Source of the DNA: Gammaproteobacteria bacterium
GTDB taxonomy: Bacteria; Pseudomonadota; Gammaproteobacteria; Pseudomonadales; Azotimanducaceae
Assembly (NCBI GenBank): GCA_028821515.1
Contig: JAPPGA010000021.1
Span: 1 to 35,800 of the forward strand
Length of the DNA stretch: 35,800 nt
Direction of reading: 5' to 3'
Shown: positions 30,732 through 35,800 of the stretch, piece by piece
Numbering within the stretch: the first letter of the stretch is position 1
How the letters are laid out: the number at the start of each line of letters is the position of its first letter
The notes under the pieces: model-generated
Databases searched by the model: none
What the model was told of the DNA's origin: nothing
Seen by the model: only the letters and a program-made list of their open reading frames with translations
Made by a program: the position numbers and the translations under genes

Positions 30732-31802
30732 CTACAGTGTGCCGCCGTACTCGTTGGTCGGATCGCGATAGATGGAGTGATAGTGGCCACCGTCGTCGCC
30801 GACGCCGTCTTCGGACCAGAACTCGATGATGAGCGACGGTCCCTGGATGCGGTAATACACGTCACCTTCGCCTTCGATCGCGCCGTGCCAGGCGAAGCGG
30901 GTATCGTCGAGAGAAGCCTCGACGGCCGCCAGGCGGGGCAGGGCGTTTTCTTCCGGTTGCAGGCGCAACCAGTGAGAGACGATGTCCAGCAACATGCCGC
31001 GCGCGTCGTCCGGCCAATCCGCGACGATTCCGCCTTCCGGTACGGGAACCACTCCGTCCTTGCCGGGACCGGCGCGGACCTCGCGCGGTCGCGAGCCGAC
31101 CAGCGCCTGATCACGCAGGCTGCCTGGCAATGCCCACATCAGCGTCCGGCCGTCAGCCAACTCGTCGGCGAACGGCGCATGGTGTCTTCCCTGGAACTCG
31201 TAGTTCGCGGGCTCGATACCGATGAAGCTGGGCGACATGCTGACGACACGTCCCCTGTCCAGACTCACGTTGATCGCGAGGTGATGACCACCGAACTGCC
31301 AGCCCCAGGCATCGTCGGCCCTCGGTTCGCCGAAGAAGGCAAGCCAGTAGTTCGTCGCCGACCATCCGAATCCGCCGGCCAGAAACGAGTCGGCGAGTAG
31401 CGCTTCGGCTGTGACGACGTCCGCAACCGTGTCGTAGCCATGTTGGCCGAGGCCGGCGGCGAGAAAGGTGAACAATGCCACCAGTTGATCCGGCTGAAGG
31501 TCCCCGAGACGCAGGCCGTTGCGCTCGAAATCCGTGACGCCGGCCGGGAGATTGGACCAGTTGCGCCGCAGCGGACTGTCGATTGGCAGGATGAGCTTCG
31601 TGGCTTGAGACTCAGACAGTGTCGTTCGGAACGCGACTGCGGCGTCATAGGTCGCTTTGCCACCCGGAGAAACGTCAAGACTCGCGAAAGCCGGGAGCGG
31701 CACGATGGCGGATTCGGGCATGCCACTATCGGACTCGGGCACGCCGCAGGCAGTGGCAGCCAGGCAGGCGGCGGCGAGGGATACGCGTAGCTGTAGGGTC
31801 AT
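30732..31802 (-). CDS. DUF3500 domain lipoprotein
   Basis: 356 residues from the ATG at 31802; an ATG at 31826 would add eight residues with more positive charge and is also possible. The N-terminus MTLQLRVSLAAACLAATACG is a lipoprotein-like signal with Cys near residue 19. The body carries DUF3500 features: NWSNLP, GLRLGDLQPDQLVALFTFLA, NYWLAFFGEP, WGWQFGGHHLAINVSL, HAPF and the terminal HYHSIYRDPTNEYG. The family is found in secreted proteins of marine bacteria and its function is unknown. Conserved His residues in GGHHLAIN and HYHSIYRD could bind metal. The longer frame to 32222 is an antisense shadow of the GPP34 gene. Confidence 0.87.
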   Translation of the reverse strand: MTLQLRVSLAAACLAATACGVPESDSGMPESAIVPLPAFASLDVSPGGKATYDAAVAFRTTLSESQATKLILPIDSPLRRNWSNLPAGVTDFERNGLRLGDLQPDQLVALFTFLAAGLGQHGYDTVADVVTAEALLADSFLAGGFGWSATNYWLAFFGEPRADDAWGWQFGGHHLAINVSLDRGRVVSMSPSFIGIEPANYEFQGRHHAPFADELADGRTLMWALPGSLRDQALVGSRPREVRAGPGKDGVVPVPEGGIVADWPDDARGMLLDIVSHWLRLQPEENALPRLAAVEASLDDTRFAWHGAIEGEGDVYYRIQGPSLIIEFWSEDGVGDDGGHYHSIYRDPTNEYGGTL

Positions 31803-31834
31803 GACTGAGCGAGTTTGCGAGGCCATAAGGAAAC

Positions 31835-31886
31835 TTGACGTAGCAGGGGTGATTGTTAACGTTGGCGGCGAGACGCCGCCAACGTT
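31835..31886 (+). promoter_or_regulatory. Candidate promoter overlapped by a perfect 13-bp inverted repeat
   Basis: Arms AACGTTGGCGGCG (31858-31870) and CGCCGCCAACGTT (31874-31886) are perfectly complementary with an AGA loop. TTGACG at 31835-31840 with a 16-base spacer to TAACGT (31857-31862) is a plausible promoter for the GPP34 gene whose -10 overlaps the left arm. Placed between two divergent genes, the repeat could be a repressor operator for both, or a strong hairpin in the 5' leader. Confidence 0.55.
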
Positions 31887-31910
31887 CGAGCGTTGATCAT
31901 AGGGACCATT

Positions 31911-32594
31911 ATGGCCGACCACGACGACATGCACCTGCACGAGCAACTGATGCTGCTCGCCCTGCGGGACGAGAAAGGTACGTTGGAGTCCAGCGCGTCC
32001 ATGTACGCCTGCGCCCTGGGGGGTGCGATCCTCACGGAGTTGAGCCTCGAGGGCAGAATCCGGATCAGCCGCGACAAGAAGGCGCTTGTCGGCCTCGTCG
32101 ATAGATCGCCGCTCGGTGAGCCGGTGCTCGACGAATGCCTCGACAGGGTTGCCAGGGCAAGGCGCGGCGCGAGGGCGGTCACGTGGGTTCAGCGTTTCGC
32201 CGGCACCAAAAGGCTGTACCACCGGGTGGCCGAAGGGCTCTGCCGCCGCGGCATCCTCCGCGAAGAGGAGGGCAGGGTACTGCTGTTCTTCACGCGCAAG
32301 GTCTACCCGACGGTCGATCCGGGGCCGGAGCGGCGACTCGTTGAACGGCTGCGATCAGCCGTGTTCAGTGACTCGACGACGGACGCTGAGACGGCCATCG
32401 TCGTGGCCTTGGCCAATGCCACGGGACTGCTCGCCATCCATTTCGACAGGAAGGAACTGCGCAGGCGCAAAGACCGCCTGGAACGCATCACTGAGAGGAC
32501 TCCGGGTGGCGCGGCAGCCCGACAGGCGGTGGAGGGCGCCGAGGCGGCGATATTGGCAGCCGCTGGTGCCACTGTCGTCACCACGGGAGGTTAG
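31911..32594 (+). CDS. GPP34 (GOLPH3/Vps74-like) family protein
   Basis: 227 residues from the ATG at 31911, with AGGGA six bases upstream. The sequence has the GPP34 order: LHEQLMLLALRDEKGTLESS (the LLAL..EKG motif), ACALGGAILTELSLEGRIRI, ARRGARAVTWVQRFAG, KRLYHRVAEGLCRRGILREEEGRVL, KVYPTVDP, and ETAIVVALANATGLLAIHFDRKELRRRKDRLERI. In eukaryotes GOLPH3 binds phosphatidylinositol 4-phosphate and Golgi glycosyltransferases. Bacterial members are known, chiefly from actinobacteria, and have no settled function; a lipid-binding or envelope role is inferred. The 3' end overlaps the convergent sulfatase gene by 17 bases. Confidence 0.87.
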   Translation: MADHDDMHLHEQLMLLALRDEKGTLESSASMYACALGGAILTELSLEGRIRISRDKKALVGLVDRSPLGEPVLDECLDRVARARRGARAVTWVQRFAGTKRLYHRVAEGLCRRGILREEEGRVLLFFTRKVYPTVDPGPERRLVERLRSAVFSDSTTDAETAIVVALANATGLLAIHFDRKELRRRKDRLERITERTPGGAAARQAVEGAEAAILAAAGATVVTTGG

Positions 32595-34044
32595 GGGTCA
32601 GACCCAACCTCTCGTAGTCCGCCAGGGCGAAGTCGCCGGTGGACCGCATGAACTCACCGAGCCTCAGGGCATAAGCCTGAACGGTTTCCTTGGCCTCAGG
32701 GTCGTGGATTCGATTGTCGAGGGCGTCTGGATCCCGCTCGTAGTCGTAGAACTCCAGCGGTACGCGGTACCGAAAGTGCTTCACGCGTGCGGCTACCGCC
32801 GGATCGGATTCGGCCGCGCTGACCATCGCGTTCCAGGTGAGTCCTTTCATCGGCTCACTATTGAGCGCCGTCGTGCCATCGCTCCAGGCATTCCAGATCA
32901 GCCCGAAGCGTTTTCCCTGGATCGATCGCATGGTATGGGAAGCCCCCGTGACGAGTGTGTTGATCTGGGTGTAGACGAATTCACGCCCACCCTGCTTCCC
33001 GCCTTGCAACACCGGCAGAAAGGATCGCCCGTCCATGCCGTGCATTGCATCGATGCCAAGGATATCGAGTATGGTCGGCGCGAGGTCGACTCCGGCCACC
33101 ATGTGTTCGGTTTCGTGGACACCCGGCTCTATCACGCCCGGCCAACGGACGATCCACGGCGTCAGCGTCGAGTGCCGCCAGACATTGGTTTTCGCAAACG
33201 GCACGGAAATGCCATGGTCCGACTTGAGCATCACCAGGGTGTTGTCGGCAAACCCGGCCGCTTTCAACTCGTCGAGCACCCGGCCGACAACATCGTCCGC
33301 GCGCCGCACCGAGGAGTAGTACATCGCGATCTCTTCCCGGACCACCGGCAAGTCGGGCAGGAAACCCGGCACGACGATTTCGTCCGGCTGGTAGATTCGA
33401 GACGGCGCTGGGAATTCACGCGTGTACCAGGACTTTCCGTCTTCCATCGCAGGGTCGACTTCGACCAGCGATCGTTGCGCCGCAGGCGTCCGTGTATCGA
33501 ACGGTCGATGCGGATCGTCAGTATTGACCATGAGGAAGAACGGCCGATCCGAGCGCCTGGCATTGCGCAGGAACTCCGCGACAAATCTCCCGTACAGATC
33601 GGGGCTTCTCCCGTACATCATCTCTTCGCGTTGGCGACGGTATTCAAAGGCGTTCCTTCGCGACGGCACGACGTGTGGGGTCTTGCTGAGGATTCCGGTG
33701 TAGAAACCGTTCTGCCTCAGTGTCTCCGGCAACGTGGGTACGCCGGCTCGTATCTCGTTGAAGCCGAGCGCGCCGCTGTTGTGCGGATAGCGGCCGGTCA
33801 TCCAGACCGCTCGCGTCGGCTGGCAGAGGGCTACCGTAACGTGCGCGTGCTCGAACCTCAGTCCTTCAGAGGCAAGCTGGTCGATGTTCGGCGTCGTTCC
33901 CGGAACCTTCGCGCCGTACACGCCTACGGAGTCGCGATTCATATCGTCCACCGTGATGAAGAGAACATTCAGGCGATCGGCGGCCAGGCATGTCGAACCG
34001 GGGACAACAATGAAAAGCCACGACAGGATCCATCGACGTTTCAT
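32578..34044 (-). CDS. Sulfatase (S1 family, formylglycine-dependent)
   Basis: 488 residues with a signal peptide (WILSWLFIVVPGSTCLAA, cleavage near residue 22). Calcium ligands Asp33-Asp34 are in VLFITVDDMNRDSVG. The sulfatase signature is CQPTR with Cys74 as the residue converted to formylglycine, followed by TGRYPHNSG. A distal KSDHG supplies further metal ligands, and DYERDPDALDNRI is near the C-terminus. It resembles heparan-N-sulfatase and iduronate-sulfatase-like enzymes acting on sulfated glycans in the periplasm or outside. A formylglycine-generating enzyme or anSME is needed and is not in the window. It is convergent with the GPP34 gene. Confidence 0.95.
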   Translation of the reverse strand: MKRRWILSWLFIVVPGSTCLAADRLNVLFITVDDMNRDSVGVYGAKVPGTTPNIDQLASEGLRFEHAHVTVALCQPTRAVWMTGRYPHNSGALGFNEIRAGVPTLPETLRQNGFYTGILSKTPHVVPSRRNAFEYRRQREEMMYGRSPDLYGRFVAEFLRNARRSDRPFFLMVNTDDPHRPFDTRTPAAQRSLVEVDPAMEDGKSWYTREFPAPSRIYQPDEIVVPGFLPDLPVVREEIAMYYSSVRRADDVVGRVLDELKAAGFADNTLVMLKSDHGISVPFAKTNVWRHSTLTPWIVRWPGVIEPGVHETEHMVAGVDLAPTILDILGIDAMHGMDGRSFLPVLQGGKQGGREFVYTQINTLVTGASHTMRSIQGKRFGLIWNAWSDGTTALNSEPMKGLTWNAMVSAAESDPAVAARVKHFRYRVPLEFYDYERDPDALDNRIHDPEAKETVQAYALRLGEFMRSTGDFALADYERLGLTPNLPW

Positions 34045-34150
34045 GCTGCCTGCTTCGTTGTCACGCTCCGGGACCCATTACTCTAGCTGCCGCAACCGGC
34101 TAAGGCGATGGAGTGTTAGATTCTGTTTTTTTGAGGCGGGGCACTGCCAT

Positions 34151-35371
34151 ATGTTTTTGAGAGCGGGTCTTGTAACCATCTGCGCCATTTCGTCAGTCGC
34201 TGTCTGCGGCGGTGAAATTCCTGTCGCCGAAGCAGAGTCGGTCGGCATGTCCACGGAGGCCCTGCAGCAGATCGACGCGGCGATGCAACGGCACATCGAG
34301 GCCGGCAAGATCCAGGGCGCGGTGACCGCCGTCGCCCGCCGGGGCAGGGTGGTGCACTTCCAGGCCCACGGCCTCATCGACGTCGAGGCTGAACGCCCGA
34401 TGCCCGAGGACGCGATCTTCGTCATGGCGTCGTCGACGAAGGCGGTTCTCGGCGTCGCCGCGATGATCCTGATCGACGAGGGACTGATTCACCCGGACGA
34501 TCCGGTGGAGAAGTACATTCCCGAATTCGCGGACATGCAGGTGGCGGTGCTGGCGGAACCCACGGACAAGGACATCAGTCCGCTCAAGGTGGATCGCCGC
34601 AACCCGCCGCCGCATCGGCTCGTCCCGGCGAAGACGCCGATCAAGATCAGGCACCTGTTGACGCACACGTCCGGTCTCGTGAGCGGCGGCCTTGGAACAC
34701 GGCTGAAGCCCGGGGCAAACCGCGCGACGCTTGCCAGCTACATTCCCACGCTTGGGGACTTCGCGCTGGATTTTCACCCCGGATCGCACTGGTCCTACGG
34801 TGGTGCGCTCCAGGTCGTCGCCCGCATCATCGAGGTTGTCTCCGGCATGTCCTACGAGGAGTTCATGCAGACGCGGGTTTTCGATCCGCTGGATATGCGC
34901 GATACGCACTTCAGGGTCCCGCCATCGAAGCTGCCGCGACGGGTGGTCATCCGGGGCGTCGACATGTCGAAGTGGGACGGCGAGGCGACCTCCCGCGGCC
35001 TGTGGAGCACGGCGAGGGACTACCTCCGCTTCCAGCAGATGCTGGCGAACGGCGGTGAAATCTCCGGTCGCCGCGTGCTCAGCCCCGATGCCGTCGCGAC
35101 GATGGCCAGCAACCACGTGGGCGACCTGTTCGGCCGTGGCCCGAAGGGGATGAAGGGGATGGGCTTCGGCTATACCGTTTCGGTGGTTCTCGACCCGGAG
35201 GCGGCGGGTAGCCCGCGCGGTGCGGGGGCATTCGGCTGGGGCGGCGCGGCGGGCACAGTGTCCTGGACCGACCCGACCGAGGAAATCGCCGGCGTCATCA
35301 TGCTGCAGCAACCGTACATGCCCGCGCGCCGCGACTTCGAAAATACCATCCGGCAGGCGATTATCGACTGA
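34151..35371 (+). CDS. Serine beta-lactamase-like hydrolase (class C / EstB family)
   Basis: 406 residues from the ATG at 34151 with a signal peptide (MFLRAGLVTICAISSVAVCG). The nucleophile motif is Ser94-x-x-Lys97 in MASSTKAVLG, the Y-x-x motif is in HWSYGGALQVVARIIE, and RHLLTHTSGL is typical of the beta-lactamase-related esterase/DD-peptidase group. FGWGGAAGT near the end occupies the place of the KTG motif. Such exported proteins are esterases, carboxypeptidases or lactamases, and the substrate cannot be told. The frame is open upstream to 33884, but that part is antisense to the sulfatase gene. Confidence 0.93.
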   Translation: MFLRAGLVTICAISSVAVCGGEIPVAEAESVGMSTEALQQIDAAMQRHIEAGKIQGAVTAVARRGRVVHFQAHGLIDVEAERPMPEDAIFVMASSTKAVLGVAAMILIDEGLIHPDDPVEKYIPEFADMQVAVLAEPTDKDISPLKVDRRNPPPHRLVPAKTPIKIRHLLTHTSGLVSGGLGTRLKPGANRATLASYIPTLGDFALDFHPGSHWSYGGALQVVARIIEVVSGMSYEEFMQTRVFDPLDMRDTHFRVPPSKLPRRVVIRGVDMSKWDGEATSRGLWSTARDYLRFQQMLANGGEISGRRVLSPDAVATMASNHVGDLFGRGPKGMKGMGFGYTVSVVLDPEAAGSPRGAGAFGWGGAAGTVSWTDPTEEIAGVIMLQQPYMPARRDFENTIRQAIID

Positions 35372-35407
35372 CGCCGGGCCTCGCCGGCGGTCGACGTCGC
35401 GTGGCTG

Positions 35408-35785
35408 CTACAGCGTTTCTGCCCTGGCGGACACTACATCCCACTGGATGTTCGCGAAGAACGCGTCGATGTAACGGGCCGTCGCCGCACCGTAATCCAT
35501 GTGATACGAGTGCTCGTACATGTCGATGACCAGCAGGGGCTCCGTAGCGACCGGAAAGTGCATGTGGTCCGCCATCCAGTAGTTCTCGAGGGTGCCGAAA
35601 TGGCGGTTGTATCCCAGTACTACCCACCCCGAGCCGCCGCCGAGGCCCGCTGCGATCCGCCGGTACTCGGTCTCCCAGCGGTCGTAACTGCCGAACGCCC
35701 GCCCGATCAACCCGCGCATGCTAGCGGACGGGTTCCCGTCCCCGCCTAGCCCGGATATTTCATGAAGAAGAGGGCGAGAACCTTG
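35408..35785 (-). CDS. Fe/Mn superoxide dismutase, C-terminal part with broken frame
   Basis: From the ATG at 35719 the frame encodes 103 residues that match the C-terminal domain of Fe/Mn superoxide dismutases: RAFGSYDRWETEYRRIA, SGWVVLGYN, TEPLLVIDMYEHSYHMDYGAATARYIDAFFANIQW, with the metal-ligand Asp and His in DMYEHSYH. In-frame sequence upstream (LLHEISGLGGDGNPSAS) still fits the family, but a TAA at 35786-35788 interrupts it. Another frame just beyond (NKVLALFF) may continue the homology. The N-terminal domain with the other two His ligands is outside the window. It is either a frameshifted pseudogene or a sequencing error near the edge. It is convergent with the serine hydrolase gene. 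Confidence 0.75.
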   Translation of the reverse strand, partial: QGSRPLLHEISGLGGDGNPSASMRGLIGRAFGSYDRWETEYRRIAAGLGGGSGWVVLGYNRHFGTLENYWMADHMHFPVATEPLLVIDMYEHSYHMDYGAATARYIDAFFANIQWDVVSARAETL

Positions 35786-35800
35786 TTAATCCGTTATAAT

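Noticed and set aside
30732-32222. A longer version of the DUF3500 protein starting at 32222.
   Set aside because: The extra 140 residues are antisense to the GPP34 gene and lie before an evident lipoprotein signal sequence.
32086-34086. A 666-codon open frame on the plus strand antisense to the GPP34 and sulfatase genes.
   Set aside because: It has no family features and mirrors two well-supported genes. Long antisense frames are expected at this GC content.
1-35800. CRISPR arrays, insertion sequences and rRNA genes.
   Set aside because: No regularly spaced direct repeats, transposase frames or rRNA-like sequence were seen.

Overview
The window is high-GC and densely coded, with short intergenic gaps. 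It reads as chromosome from a proteobacterium, most likely an environmental or host-associated gammaproteobacterium. The gene content supporting this is an imuA-imuB-dnaE2 mutasome behind E. coli-type LexA boxes, an FAD-SelD fusion, a MetX-type acyltransferase, a kynurenine/fumarylacetoacetate catabolic run, a DUF3500 lipoprotein, a sulfatase, a GH127 enzyme and iron/2-oxoglutarate dioxygenases. Taxonomy is inferred from gene content only; no rRNA or tRNA gene was found.

Layout. (1) 1-3605, minus strand: SOS mutagenesis cassette imuA, imuB, dnaE2 (dnaE2 runs off the left edge), with two LexA boxes in front of imuA. (2) 3606-6370, plus strand: accessory island with a VapBC toxin-antitoxin pair, an orphan HigA-type antitoxin with its own operator-like palindrome, and an AAA ATPase with a DUF4143 domain. 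It includes more AT-rich spacers. (3) 6499-8709, plus: FAD-dependent oxidoreductase fused to selenophosphate synthetase. (4) 8610-9180, minus: a scar holding a frameshifted BrnT-like toxin, its partner antitoxin and what looks like the first few dozen residues of a lost helicase, joined to the end of selD. (5) 12694-9247, minus: a three-gene, translationally coupled operon (glutamate-cysteine-ligase-like enzyme, AspA/AstE-type deacylase, MetX-like serine/homoserine acyltransferase). (6) 12795-14558: divergent Lrp-family regulator and alanine dehydrogenase. (7) 14659-18238, minus: CmcJ/NvfI-type oxygenase, DUF2188 protein, and a PhyH dioxygenase fused to HEAT repeats. (8) 18331-21242: histidine phosphatase, sodium:solute symporter and a decayed LysR regulator. 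(9) 21618-27425, plus: kynA, kynureninase-like gene, fahA, maiA, then a GH127 glycosidase. (10) 27456-31802, minus: TlpA thioredoxin, SDR dehydrogenase, a membrane metal-dependent hydrolase, and a DUF3500 lipoprotein. (11) 31911-35371: GPP34 protein behind a perfect hairpin, a convergent sulfatase, and a serine beta-lactamase-like hydrolase. (12) 35408 to the right edge, minus: the C-terminal part of an Fe/Mn superoxide dismutase whose frame is broken near the edge.

How the genes fit together. Tryptophan enters through KynA. The kynureninase-like enzyme would release alanine, which the Lrp-controlled alanine dehydrogenase could oxidise. FahA and MaiA finish the homogentisate branch of tyrosine/phenylalanine breakdown. 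The sulfatase, GH127 enzyme and secreted hydrolases suggest use of decorated polysaccharides or glycans. The most promising undescribed unit is the coupled ligase-deacylase-acyltransferase operon (9247-12694), which looks like a small pathway for an acylated or gamma-glutamylated amino acid or thiol. Next are the PhyH-HEAT fusion, the GPP34 gene with its hairpin operator, and the toxin/helicase scar that appears to have rewritten the end of selD.
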